This document shows positions 10,435 through 21,267 of a DNA stretch of 64,000 nt, piece by piece. The DNA is from Centrapalus pauciflorus (lineage: Eukaryota; Streptophyta; Magnoliopsida; Asterales; Asteraceae). The notes beneath the pieces were generated by a model. It was not told the DNA's origin and searched no databases. It saw only the letters and a list, made by a program, of their open reading frames with translations. Positions within the stretch are counted from its first letter, which is position 1. Every line of letters starts with the position of its first letter. The translations under genes were made by a program, and so were the position numbers. Where the stretch lies: positions 154,001 through 218,000 of the forward strand of contig JAANYP010001197.1 in NCBI GenBank assembly GCA_020465985.1. The letters run 5' to 3'.

Positions 10435-11256
10435 TCAGTTCAATATTTTCCTGATCAATTTTTGCATTTTGCGCTTGTAGCTCATTAACTGCTTTGGACA
10501 GTTGGAAGATTTGGACTGTCTGAAATCTACTTTGCTTCTTAGCTTTGAGAATCGCTGGTAATCTGTGAATGTGGATGAGGTGGATGGAACGGATGTTATT
10601 GGAGAAGACGTGATTGATGGTTGAACAGATGGTTGAACGGAAGGAATCTCAGGCTCTGAAGCAGAAGCAGATGAAGCTCCCTGCATGAACCTGTGCCTTT
10701 TTGCCCTTTGTCTTGGCACTAAAGGAGTAGGATCTTCAGCTACAAAATTGGAATCGTCGTCATCAGAATCTCTAGCTGCTCTTTTTCCTTCCTATTCTCT
10801 GAGACTGACCACTATTCTTGAGCCATATTGCCCAATACGTACAGATGGGTCAACAGATTCAGCGGCTACTTCTTCAACTTCTATCTCTTCAGCTTCCTCA
10901 GACTCTGATTCTGAGGTGGTCACTGCTTGACCTTCTTCCTCAGGCTGATATTCATCAATATCTCTGATAAGGTCATCATAATCGGTTGGCGGCTCCAAGA
11001 TAGCATCAATAAGCTCAGCAGTAATATTTTCTTGTGCCTGAGAGCCTTGTGCCCAAATTTCTTCCAGAGTCTCTACTCGAGGATCCATTTCTAAGGCCAC
11101 ACTTGAGGGGCCCGCAACATCCACTGATGGACCTGCTGCCGATGGCTGCACTCTGCTTGACGAAGGCCTTGATGCCTCAGTCGGTCTTTCCTGAGCTCTT
11201 TGTCGTCTTCTCTGTTGTGGCTGAGGGCGTTGTTGTTGTTGTGGCTGTGGCTGCAC
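10435..11256 (-). pseudogene. Cop3 accessory ORF, low-complexity middle part
   Basis: Two open pieces in one frame (11256-10792 and 10719-10435) separated by a stop. The first begins with a Gln/Pro/Arg-rich run (QPQQQQRPQPQQRRRQR), then a Ser/Pro linker and a strongly acidic stretch (SESESEEAEEIEVEEV). The second begins with a basic patch (PRQRAKRHR), possibly a nuclear localisation signal, followed by a Ser/Pro-rich stretch and a short charged helix. The composition suggests a disordered linker between an N-terminal conserved domain and a C-terminal globular end. No known family is identified. Confidence 0.6.
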
Positions 11257-11289
11257 TTGCTGCGGCTAAGGCTGAGGCCCTTCTCCAGC

Positions 11290-12098
11290 CTAATTCTCCC
11301 CCTCTGGGGCTACAAATGCTGGATCTACCACAACACCAAAAAGAGGTGCATCCAGTGGTCTAATCTGTTCTGCCCTACGAGCGTTATGAGATTGGCAATC
11401 AGCAAAAATGCGCTTATCTATCACTGCCACACTCTGAATATCTGCTAGCTGTGGCAGGTTCGGCAAAAAATGGCGGATCAACATCATGACAAAGCGCGGA
11501 TACATCAAGAATCTCTCGCGCGCTGGTGCAGTTATTTGATGAACAAACTCCGCAAAGAACATTTCAGAGTAGCTGAAACTCTTCTTGTACACCAAGGCAA
11601 TCATCGCCGACTGCATCTTGGATACGATATAATCAAAACCTGCCTTTTTAGGTGCAAAGCACACCATAATGACATGTGCAAGGTAACTCCATTGGCTGAT
11701 CAGACCGCTCTTCATATACGAATCTTTAGCTATATCCAGTGCATAACCCATTCATAAAAAATCTGCTTGCCTTATGTCTAATGTGAATCGATTGGCCCAG
11801 CTTCCTGTTCTACAGTCCCCAGCTGCAAAACTCGTCGTAGCATATCCGCAGAAAACACAATAGGATGCCCAACAACTCTTGTCCTTAACACTGTAGGCGT
11901 CACGGTACAGTTGACTTGCAAGTGATCCCAGAATTGCCTAACATATGGCAATATGATCTGTACATTATGTGAAAGTGCATATGACACCCTGGAATGTGCC
12001 AAGAAATCCACCATTGGTCTAAAAGCCTGAGCTTCAGGAAGCTCCCGATCTGGCGATATGACCATATTATGCTTCTGAAAGAAAGCTCTTTCACCCAT
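11290..12098 (-). pseudogene. Cop3 accessory ORF, conserved N-terminal domain
   Basis: The best-structured part of the accessory frame. From the ATG at 12098 it reads a domain with the motif NVQIILPYVRQFWDHLQV and FSADMLRRVLQLG. After a frameshift and stop it continues (11751-11290) with GLISQWSYLAHVIMVCFAPK and ERFLMYPRFVMMLIRHFLP. From memory, this FW-rich pattern is typical of proteins encoded after pol in plant copia elements and often annotated as hypothetical or retrotransposon accessory proteins. No signal peptide or clear transmembrane segment is seen, so a membrane envelope role is not supported. ATG choice: first Met in the open frame. Confidence 0.65.
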
Positions 12099-13034
12099 AT
12101 ATGCATATTAAAGAATAAAATATACTAGAAGTGTAAAAATAAAAATGAAACTTGATTAAATTCAAATTTATTTTATTTTGAACTTACAAAGTTCAAAATC
12201 CAACACATTTGAATTTCTACAAGATTGAATTTAAAATTATGCAAACATTTCGACTTTAATACTAAATTCGAAGGACATGTTCGAATTTGACTTGAATTCG
12301 ATTTTGTTCATCAGGTTCGAATTTGTCAAAATCGAATTCGGTCACTTTCAAACACAAATCCATGATTTAAACCCCATTAGACTTAGAAAATAGTATTCAC
12401 TAGTCCTAGTAGGTTCTAATCGAAGATATATGTAACTAATTTGAGGTTTCACCGGTTAAAACTTGTGATTTTGAATCACTAAGTTTAAAACCTTAAAAAT
12501 TCAAAACCCGTCGATTTTTTGTAATAAATGAGTCCTAAACTACCTAAATCTTGTATAACACTTATGTTTATACCTAGATTAGCAAGTAGATTCGAACACA
12601 AGTGGAAAAAACTTCGAGTATTAGTGAAAGAATCGAAACGACAAAGTCGAAGAATAAGTTCGAAATCGCACAGAGCAATTCGAAACAACAAAATCGAATG
12701 TAGGTGAAATTAATGAGTCACTGTTGACCTTTATATACTAACCACCTTCGAACTTACATTAATTTCGAATTTACTGACATTTTCGAATGTCAATTCGACT
12801 TTGTCTTAAATTCGAACATAATTGAAAATTTTGAAAATCTTTGGATAAAATTTAACTTTTTCAAACTTTTTCCACTTTTTCAACTTTTTCAAGTAACGGA
12901 ACAAACTGTGCAAAATTTATTCAGACAAAGCAATAGATTTTCATGCAATGTATGTTTATTCAACTAAAAATGCATCCTTAGTAACTTTGACATTTTTCCT
13001 AAAAATTAAAAATGAAAATAAACTAAAGTAAACT

Positions 13035-13111
13035 AAAAATAAAAATAAAATAAAATAAAATAAAATAAAATAAAATAAAGTAAAATAAAATAAAATAAAA
13101 TAAAATAAAAT
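13035..13111. repeat. (TAAAA)n microsatellite
   Basis: About 15 near-perfect copies of the pentamer TAAAA with one G substitution near 13080, inside the Cop3 spacer. Confidence 0.9.
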
Positions 13112-13496
13112 TTTGAACAAAACTTAAAATTAAACTACTCTAAAATACTTTCAAAATTTACATCTTAAACCTAACAGAATATTTTTGGCGAGAAAGTCAA
13201 ATTAAGAAAGGTTCAATCAGATAGCGGTGTCAGATACGCACTTTTAGTATCTTAATTTCACACATAGGAATTTTTGATTCCTTTGGTTATTTGTCGTGAC
13301 ACACATTTCTAGGTGATTGTTGGTATTATTTTCCCTTTAAACATGTTACACTTTGGAATATCCCTTGGCCTTTTTATTTATCAAGAAACTACCTTGCGTG
13401 TCTCACACTTAGACATACATTTATGATCAATGCATACACACAATGATTATAACTTTTCGGTATTGCAAATTTTCTTTAAAAGGCAAACGTCGGACA

Positions 13497-13680
13497 CAGT
13501 TCTGTATTTACATACAACAGAGTGTCTTAGTTTGTCTTAAAGTTTATTTTGAAGCTAGCAAGACAGCGGTGACAGGTCTGTACCGACGTACAACAAAGCG
13601 ACTTATCTTTCTAACTCGAGTCAAACTAGAGGCAACAGGTCTGTACTTACGTACAACAAAGTTACTTGTTTTGACTCTCA
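13497..13680. repeat. Three imperfect repeats in Cop3 spacer
   Basis: The units begin CAGTTCTGTATTTACATAC (13497), CAGGTCTGTACCGACGTAC (13573) and CAGGTCTGTACTTACGTAC (13636). Each continues with AACA(A/G)AG and a T-rich end. Spacing is 76 and 63 bases. Confidence 0.7.
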
Positions 13681-14236
13681 ATTCACTATCATGATTTTTC
13701 TATTCTTTTCTTTTATTTAAGATGTATCTGATGTGGCTATACATCCCCCAGAAAATTTGCATACCTCATTTAGAATCAATGTCTGTATGTCTCTAACATA
13801 AAAATTAAGACCATTTGGTCATACATCTAAGTTAGTGACACGTCTGACTTTCTTCTTGAATATTTTATTAGCTTTTGAGATCCCCTTTGTGTATTATGCC
13901 TACCAACACATCAATCTAGAAAATGTATATCACTTAGAGTTTAAGGTGTATAATGTGTGAAATCTTAACACTTAAAGATTGTATCGACTGTGCTAATTTT
14001 CGTCACTTTGAACCTATGTATCTAAGACTTAACTCAGTTTCTAATAATCTCTTTTTTGAGCATTTTATGGTTTTCTCTCTTTTTTTCTTTTGTTTTTCAT
14101 AAATAAGAGTAAGAAAATAAACTAACCTACTAATTTACTATAAAAAGGAAAGAAATTCTACTAAGCTACTAAACTTACTATAAAAAGAAAGAAAATTCTA
14201 CTGCTATAAAAAGAAATAAATTCTACTAATGTCAAG

Positions 14237-15417
14237 TTACTCTGGATTACGCATTCCGTTTAGTTGAACTAACAACTCAAAACGTGACTTATCAAAAGCT
14301 TTGGTAAATAAATCAACATAATTATCTTCCGTTGCCACTTTTACCAGCTTAATTAAATTCTTTTCAGCACAATCACGTATAAAGTGGTGTCTTATGTCTA
14401 TGTGCTTGGTTTTACTGTGTTTAACTGGATTATTGGTGATTGCAATAGTTGACTGGTTATCTATCCTAATAGGAGTATGAGTATAAGTCAAACCGTAATC
14501 CCGCAATTGTTGTTGTATCCACAAAACCTGTGAACAGCAACTAGCAGCAGCAACATATTCGGCCTCGCACGTTGACACAGCTACCGAAGTCTGTTTCTTG
14601 CATTGCCAGGAAATGAGCCTCCCTCCAAGGAACTGACAACCTCCAGTTGTTCACTTGCGATTCAAGCTGCATCCTCCATAGTATGAATTCGTGAATGCCT
14701 CCAATTCCAGATCACCATCCGCGTGATACCAAAGTCCCAGCTTCGGTTTCGACTTGAGGTATCTCAGAATCCACTTCACAGCTTTCATGTGCATCTCTTT
14801 TGGATTAGCTTGAAACCTAGCACAAATACAGACAGCAAACATTATGTCAGGTCTAGAAGCAGTTAATACATGAGTGATCCAATCATGGCCCGATATAACG
14901 TCGGATCCACATCGGTATCACTTTCTGTACCGGGTCCGAGATTATGATTCACTTGAATCGGCGTGCTGAAGTGAGCTGTCAGCTTGGTTCCTTCCATCCC
15001 GAAGCGCTCTAGAATGTCGTAGACATACTTCATCTGACGAATAAACATGCCCTCCTTCCTCTGTTCGACTTCCAAACCCAGAAAGAAGTTTAACTCACCC
15101 ATAACACTCATCTCAAACTTAGACTTCATCACCTTTACAAAGTCTTTGCACATCTCCTCGTCTGATAACCCGAAAATGATATCATCGACGTACACTTGTA
15201 CCAAGATGAAATGTTCAACTTTTCTTATCACAAACAGTGTACTATCTATTCTCCCTCTTTTAAACCCGTTTTCTAAAAGATGATTTAATAGAGTCTCGTA
15301 CCACGCCCTTGGTGCTTGATGTAGTCCATACAAAGCCTTATCTAACCGATACACTCTGTCTGGATACTTTGGATCTGTAAACCCGGGCGGCTGTTCCACA
15401 TACACCAGTTCCTTCAC
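14237..15417 (-). pseudogene. pol: Cop3 pol: RT C-terminal part and RNase H
   Basis: RT (15417-14863) includes YVEQPPGFTDPKYPDRVY and the intact catalytic YVDDIIFG. RNase H follows in another frame (14842-14651 and 14578-14237), with STCEAEYVAAASCC, TKHIDIRHHFIRD and LFTKAFDKSRF, which ends pol. A frameshift lies near 14850-14865, and a stop lies near 14650. The normal SDADFAG motif reads TNSYYGG here, so RNase H is probably inactive. Confidence 0.85.
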
Positions 15418-15459
15418 TTTCCCATAAAGAAAAGCACTCTTTACGTCAAGTTGATAAAC

Positions 15460-16974
15460 TTAAAAACCTTTGAAGGATGCAAAAGCTAGAAACAAATGGA
15501 TTGCTTCAAGCCTTGCCACTGGCGCGAACACTTCATTGTAATCGATTCCTTCCTCTTGGTTGAAACCCTTTACCACTAGTCTTGCCTTGTTGCGAGTCAC
15601 TATACCCCGATTATCTTTCTTGCACTTAAAAACCCACTTGGTTCCTATTGCAACTTCTCCTCGAGGTAACGGAACTAACTCCCACACTTCAAGATTCCTA
15701 AAGTGTGACAGTTCTTCCTGCATCGCTTCAACCCAAGATTTGTCTTTTAGTGCCATTTGCACATTCTTCGGCTCTACTTGCGAGATGAAACACGAATAGA
15801 GACAAGTGTGAAAGGCCTCGGAGTCATTGATCATCGACAACAATACTGTGTTGTTATTTAAACTACTCCTAGTCCTTACACCAGCATTAGGATTTCCTAT
15901 GATACTCTCAATCGGATGATCCTTCTTAATCCTAGATGTTTCTATCTCGTCAACCCTAAGATTATCTCCCAAATTTGTTCCTATCTCACCTAACGGGGGA
16001 ACGACTTCAGACTCCACATTTTCTTCATCATGGACGCTGTCTTCAGAGTTAGAACTTATTGTCTGATTTTCGTTTGTAGGCAACTTAGAATCATTCTCTG
16101 CTGGAGATCTATCTTCAGTTGTTGTAGGCTCGGATGTTGATGGAAAGGTCGTCCTCGGAAAACTTTGGCCCTTGTCATTTAGATTTAATGACGACAAGTC
16201 CTGTTCGATTGTACCTGCATTTCCATCCGAAGGAATGTTAAATGATTCAAACAATTTGTCATAATCAAAAATCCATTCCGGACCAGTTTGGGGTTCATGT
16301 GTATAACTTGTTACATCAATGTTATACACAATCTCTACTGTACCATTCGATTTGTTAAAAACTCGTTTGTTTGGTGAGTTCGGCACATAACCTAGGAAAT
16401 AACCTTCGTCAGCCTTTTCACCAAACTTAGGTTGATGTTTTGTTTTCATTAATGTACATGGTACCCCAAATGGTTCGAAGACAGTTAAATTTGGTGGCTT
16501 TTTATTCAAAACTTCATAACAGGTTTTGTTCAGTGATTTGACAGTAAGGACCCGATTTAAAACATGACACGCAGTATTCACTGCCTCCCCCAAAAACATG
16601 GTAGGAAACTTTGAATCCGAGAGCATGGTCCTTGCTGCCTCAATCAAAGTCCTGTTTTTCCGTTTGGCCACCCCATTTTGTTGTGGCTCATTTGGTGCAC
16701 TAAATTGATGCACTATGCCCTTTGATAGGCAATATACACCAATAACCGTGTTTTTAAATTCCGTTCCGTTATCACTCCTGATACGTTTTACTCTCGTCCC
16801 GTAAGAATTTTCCACTTGGTCTAAGAACCTGATTAGCTTGGCAGCTGTCTCGTCCTCTGTACCTAAAAAGAAAACCCAAGAAAAACGTGAGTAATCATCA
16901 GTAATAACCAAACAATACCAACTACCACCTATACTCCTTTTGTTGATTGGTCCGAACAGGTCCATATGCAACAA
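15460..16974 (-). pseudogene. pol: Cop3 pol: integrase core, linker and RT N-terminal part
   Basis: One 504-codon open stretch. The integrase core has MDLFGP and RSDNGTEF (two catalytic Asp), but the third residue is changed: the usual Glu in the QNGV-x-E-R motif is Lys (QNGVAKRKNR, codon 16663-16665). After the GYVPNSPNKRVFNKSN region and a Ser/Glu-rich linker, RT begins (MALKDKSWVEAMQEELSHF, IGTKWVFKCKKD, NEVFAPVARLEAI). A stop at 15460 separates it from the next RT piece in the same frame. Confidence 0.85.
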
Positions 16975-17151
16975 ATCGAACGTGGCAGCTATTGAGTTCT
17001 GAGTCTTTGACTTGTCTGTCTTCTTCTGTTGTTTTCCTTTCTTGCACGGTAGACACTTGTCCTCAAACTAAAAACTCTTCATTGGAACACCTTGCACCAA
17101 TCCATTTTTAGTAATGTAATTCATTTTTCTCAGGTGCAAGTGTGCCATGCG

Positions 17152-17604
17152 TCAGTGCCATAGAACTGATTCCGTCTCTGAAGCTTTAGATAGTAGACAT
17201 ATTGGTCCCATCGAAGATTCTGGCTTGTTCATGTCTAGCATGTACAGGTCATTCTTCGTTGGAGCCCTCATCAGTATCCATTCTTCAGGTACTTTGAATC
17301 CCGGTTTCAGCACTAACGCCTCAGTATCAGTGAAAAGTACTGAGTTCTTCTTATCACAGATTTGAGATACACTAATGAGATTGTGAACCAGTTTATCAAT
17401 GTGATAAACTTGATCCAGTTTGATAGTCCCATTAGTGACCACTCCAGTACCGGTGATATTTCCTCCTTTGTTACTAGCAAATGATACAAATCCCCGATTC
17501 CCTCCCTTGAAGTCTGCGAGTAGACTTCTTTCCCCAGTCATGTGCCTTGAGCAACCACTGTCGACGAACCACTTGTTGTTTAGACCTGTAGTTATCTCCT
17601 GCAC
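17152..17604 (-). pseudogene. pol: Cop3 pol: aspartic protease and GAG-pre-integrase segment
   Basis: The protease active site WFVDSGCSRHMTG is intact near 17565. It is followed by a beta-rich core (GFVSFASNKGGNITGTG, VHNLISVSQICD) and the start of the pre-integrase region. The His/Cys zinc segment expected between this piece and the integrase core (16975-17151) is broken by stops. Same frame as the integrase piece. Confidence 0.8.
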
Positions 17605-18581
17605 ATGAAAGAGAAGAGGTTAGTTATCACGGGGAACCCAAGCCATGACTGACTTGATAATACCATTCTCGTCCACATACTTGAACTCTTTCAAATACCC
17701 ATCTCTCCTTTTAGGTGACTTGGGTTTTTTATTTAGAGCCTGTTGTGGTGCAGAGTGACTTAAGTTCACTCTCGACCTTTGTGTACGCATTTGCTGTGAA
17801 GCTCTTGAATAGTTTCAATTATAAGGCATTTCCGATTGATATCCCTGAGCTCTACCTGGTGCTTGATGTCTTACAGGAGTGTGTGACCTAACCGGAGTGT
17901 AAGCTCTTCTAGGTGTAGTACTCCTATAATTTTGTTGCGGTCCTGACCTGACACAGGTGTTTGTTTCACAGCAGATTTTGGTGTGGCTTGCACAATTTTC
18001 TCGGTGTTATGAGAACTACTTGTGCTTGCAACACTTGTAGAAGGTTTATGTTGTTCCGGCTTTCCAGTTTTAGGTGTAGAGTCTACCTTCCTATGTGGAC
18101 AACTAGAAGCAACATGTCCCTTTTCATGACATCTATAGCAAGACATTTTGTCAATCGATTTCTTATGTGTGCCCTTTGACTTAGCTGTCTCACTAGTGTC
18201 TTGTTCTTTCGTCTCAACTATAGTGACTGTTTCCTCCTCTTGATCATTAAAGTCAATTTTGGCTTGTCCTACAGGCTTATCACTAGAGGATGGCACAAAT
18301 TTGACCTTCTCAATCTTGATATTGTTACTACTAACCTTAGTTTCTTTATCCTTAACGATTTTAGACACAGGTTCAGGCGTTACCTCTGATTCAACTGATT
18401 TTTCAGTTTTCTCCTGAGGCTGAGGTACATAGTTATCATTGAAAGGTGAAGGACTCTCATTATATCCTAAACCTACAGGTTTCTTAGACTTACACTATGC
18501 ATGTAAGATCTTCCGTAGGTTGAGTGATGAGTTCCTAAACTTTTCCAGTTTACTATTCACCTCGCCTACCTTAACCTTAGA
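17605..18581 (-). pseudogene. gag: Cop3 gag distal part with second zinc knuckle
   Basis: The open part is 18368-17871. It is Lys/Ser/Glu-rich with one CX2CX4HX4C knuckle (CYRCHEKGHVASSC), followed by a Ser/Thr-rich tail. Long plant copia elements commonly carry such a second knuckle between gag and protease. The flanks 17605-17870 and 18369-18581 are homologous in style but interrupted by stops. Confidence 0.7.
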
Positions 18582-20425
18582 TTAAGCTAGCTCTACCTCT
18601 TTGATCTTAAGCTCTTTGGTCAATGCCTCAACATGTTCATACATCAGTTCTATTCTAACACACTGCTCACTTAGGTTGTCTTTTAGAACTATGACATCTT
18701 GTGCATCTGCCTTAAGCTTATTCCTAAGGTGTTCCTTTATATATAATAGGCTAGCGTTGTCTGATTTTAAGGATTCATTCTGAGCAGTTATAATTTGATG
18801 TGATTCTAGCACTAAGTTTAATCTATCATTAGACGTAGCACACAAAGCACATAAGTCACGGAAAATAGAGGAGTTCAGAATTACCTTGGCGTGATCTGAT
18901 TCCACGTTGGCCATCTGTGCGAGGAACTCCAGAATCGTCTGATCTTCTGACTTTTCTACCAACGTAAGACTTCTATCATTCTGATTGATGTCCCTTGTTT
19001 CTTCCTCTGCTCCAGCATTTCCAGTCTCCGTGACTTCAGCCATAAAGGATCTAGCGTTGGACTCTGGATGTGTACTCCAGTCATATGTTCCATCAAGCTG
19101 TCTGTCAGATGTGACATTGGATAACAGACCTGCTATATGTGCCTGACTGCTTGAACTACCCTGCTGATATCTCCCTTGAGATTGATTCTGGTACTGGTTT
19201 TGGTAGTTATCGACTTTAGGTCTTTGACACTCTCTAGAGAAATGTCCTAACCCTTGGCAGTTGTAACATTTAACTTTGGATTTATCAAACCCAATCTTAT
19301 TGTTACTAACATTGAGATTTCTGCCCGTTCTCTTGATGAACCTTTTAACTCGTTGAGTTACCATGGCCAGTTGTCATTGCAGATCCATCTCCTCTAGATC
19401 ATCAGGGTCCACCTGATCATAATCTTCATCCCATAGCGCAGGATCGTTGAGTTTCCCTTTAACACAATTGCCATAGGCGGCCACAAATGAAGCCAACAGA
19501 TTTAGATGGTCTTCAGCTGATTTTGCGCTCATCGACATCTTTGAATATCCTTGAGATGTAGGTGTAGACTGAGTTGGATTTTCTTCCGGTCTAGAAAACC
19601 CTAAGAAAGCCCGGCTCATTGAGTCTTCTGTTTCAACCCGAGTCGAAGTTTCACCCGAAAAGAAAGCTGTAGTCGTTTTCACGTCACTTGCCCTTGAAGG
19701 TTTGGACTTCCCAAAATACATATCCGGATCCTGTACCTGGTCATAGTCCCATTCCTTCTTCAGCAATTCAAAGTTGTAGGCCTTCAACATTCCTATGACA
19801 TTTTCTAGAGTGAGAGTATAGAACTTGTCTTCATCATGATTTATCAGCGCCACATACATTTCCCATTTGGCTGGTAAAACATCTAGAATTTTGACAATCT
19901 TCTCTGACTCACTATACTCGACATCATGGTTGTCTAACTCAGTTAACAAATGATAGAATCTGGTAATTGTCTCATTCAGCTTTCGTTCTTCAAAGCTTTG
20001 AATATCGCGAACTGCTGCTTGAGTATTTCCATTCTAATTTTCCTAACTCTGGGATTTCCCTCACACCTTTTCTCGAGAGCATCCCACAATTCTTTTGCTG
20101 TGCGTTGATTGCGAAATGTGTGTAGGATCTCCTGAGGTAAGGCCATCCTAATTATCGAGAATGCTTGGTTCTCAGCCTCATAAAGCTTTTTATCATCATC
20201 TATCATCTTCTGATATGACAAGACACGTTGCCAGCCTTCAACCTCTGTAGTAGGAGGAACATATCCCTCATCAATACATATCCACATCCTCATGTCATTA
20301 AATCTCGCGAAGTCGACGAACTTATCCTTCCACCATTAATAATCCTCCAATTTCATCAACTTTGGTGGAGAATTTGCTTTTCCGACCTCGTCGTCCATCT
20401 CAATAAACCTTTGTAGACTTGTCAT
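18582..20425 (-). pseudogene. gag: Cop3 gag
   Basis: The ATG is at 20425-20423 (minus), followed by MTSLQRFIEMDDEV. The capsid-like region is in pieces 20293-19976 (ENQAFSIIRMALPQEILHTF, TAKELWDALEKRCEGN) and 19949-19374 (ILDVLPAKWEMYVALIN). The nucleocapsid knuckle CYNCQGLGHFSREC lies in 19364-18582, followed by a Gln/Ser-rich stretch and a long coiled-coil-like segment (LKADAQDVIVLKDNLSEQ). There is a stop shortly after the start (about 20337), a frameshift near 19970, and stops at 19374 and 18582. UBN2-like copia Gag organisation. Confidence 0.8.
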
Positions 20426-20999
20426 TGTTTCAAAAATTTTAAATTTAAAACTTAATTAATTTAATTCGAAATTAATTTTAATTAACTCTTTCGAACCTGA
20501 GTAAGTTCGAATTTAATTAATTTTAAACTGGTTTGGAATTAAATTCGAGATTAAGTTTGAAGTCCAACTAAAATCGAAACAAATGACAAATTCGAAGGTA
20601 AGACTAAATTCGAAATCCTTAAATTCGAATTTAATGGAAATTCGAAACTGAGCAAATTCGAATTGGCTAAACTCGAATCAAACCCTAAGGAACTTCGAAA
20701 GGAGCGTATTTTTCTGACAAACTCGAAATTTGAGTAAACCCTAATACCCCCTTGATGTTCGAGCGCCGCAAGTTTGAAAAACGGCTAATACTTTGAATTT
20801 TTCAAGGTTTCAGATTAAACCAATATTTTAAGAGTAAAAATATTGATTTCGATCTAAAACTTGAACTAATGCAAAGTATTTCCCGATTTGTTACTTGATA
20901 AACTCGAAAATCCGTCCAAAAGTGTGATGTAACCGTCCAAAACGTCAAGAAACCACAGATGTTTCTAGTAAACACGATGAACACCACGAACACCCAATG
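20426..20999 (-). other. Cop3 untranslated leader with dense TTCGAA words
   Basis: The region between primer site and gag ATG has no reading frame of interest. Between 20465 and 20700 it carries roughly ten TTCGAA or one-base variants, often as AAATTCGAA. Similar words recur in the Cop3 LTR and spacer. Confidence 0.65.
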
Positions 21000-21011
21000 G
21001 CTCTAATACCA
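21000..21011 (-). other. Cop3 primer binding site
   Basis: The minus strand reads TGGTATTAGAGC two bases after the LTR. This is the initiator-Met tRNA primer site (usual form TGGTATCAGAGC) with one C-to-T change. Confidence 0.8.
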
Positions 21012-21013
21012 CT

Positions 21014-21267
21014 TGTATGGTCTGCTCTCTACGGATCTATCTTGAAGCGACACCTTCTAACGAGTGCGGAATCCTCGTTAGTGGCTTGACGGTAAGACCA
21101 CGCACACCGAAACACGGAGACAACCACGGTGATAGACGAACAACTAGAACGCCCCAACACGATGAATCTCTCCGAACGAAACTCTCCAAATGCTAGCAAG
21201 TTCGAGATCGCCCTTTTGCTTAAACTCTCTGAAATCTGACAAGTCTCTGCAAAAGTCTCATAATCTC
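21014..21267 (-). repeat. Cop3 5' LTR, truncated (254 of 615 bp)
   Basis: Matches 8486-8739 and stops at CTCATAAT, where the intact copy continues TAATCGAATTAACC. The sequence beyond is the accessory frame of Cop2, so a deletion joined the two. Confidence 0.9.

Larger units (their letters stand above)
12099..14236 (-). other. Cop3 spacer between pol and accessory ORF (2.1 kb, noncoding)
   Basis: AT-rich with no credible gene. It holds scattered TTCGAA words near 12245-12345 and 12590-12810, a TAAAA microsatellite at about 13035-13111, a set of three imperfect repeats at 13497-13680, and Cop3 3' pol flank. A spacer of this size before the accessory frame suggests the frame is expressed from a separate or spliced RNA (inference). 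Confidence 0.6.
8486..21267 (-). mobile_element. Cop3: long Ty1/copia element with accessory ORF, inserted in Cop2 LTR
   Basis: It has a full 3' LTR (8486-9100), polypurine tract, accessory frame (12098-9322), spacer, pol (17604-14237), gag (20425-17871), primer site and a truncated 5' LTR (21014-21267). The internal region is about 11.9 kb, unusually long for copia but usual for SIRE/Maximus-like elements with an extra frame after pol. Its left edge splits a Cop2 LTR cleanly after ATTGG (8481-8485). Its right edge is a deletion, so the target duplication cannot be checked. All coding parts carry stops or frameshifts. Confidence 0.85.

Noticed and set aside
10685..11448. Plus-strand open frames opposite the Cop3 accessory ORF
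   Set aside because: They mirror the low-complexity codons of the minus-strand frame (Ser/Leu runs opposite Glu/Gln runs) and have no independent support.
9334..12098. Cop3 accessory frame as a retroviral envelope
   Set aside because: No signal peptide, no convincing transmembrane segment and no glycoprotein features are visible. The neutral term accessory ORF is used.
20465..20700. TTCGAA cluster as heat-shock elements
   Set aside because: Heat-shock elements need GAA and TTC spaced by two bases; here they abut. No match to the consensus.
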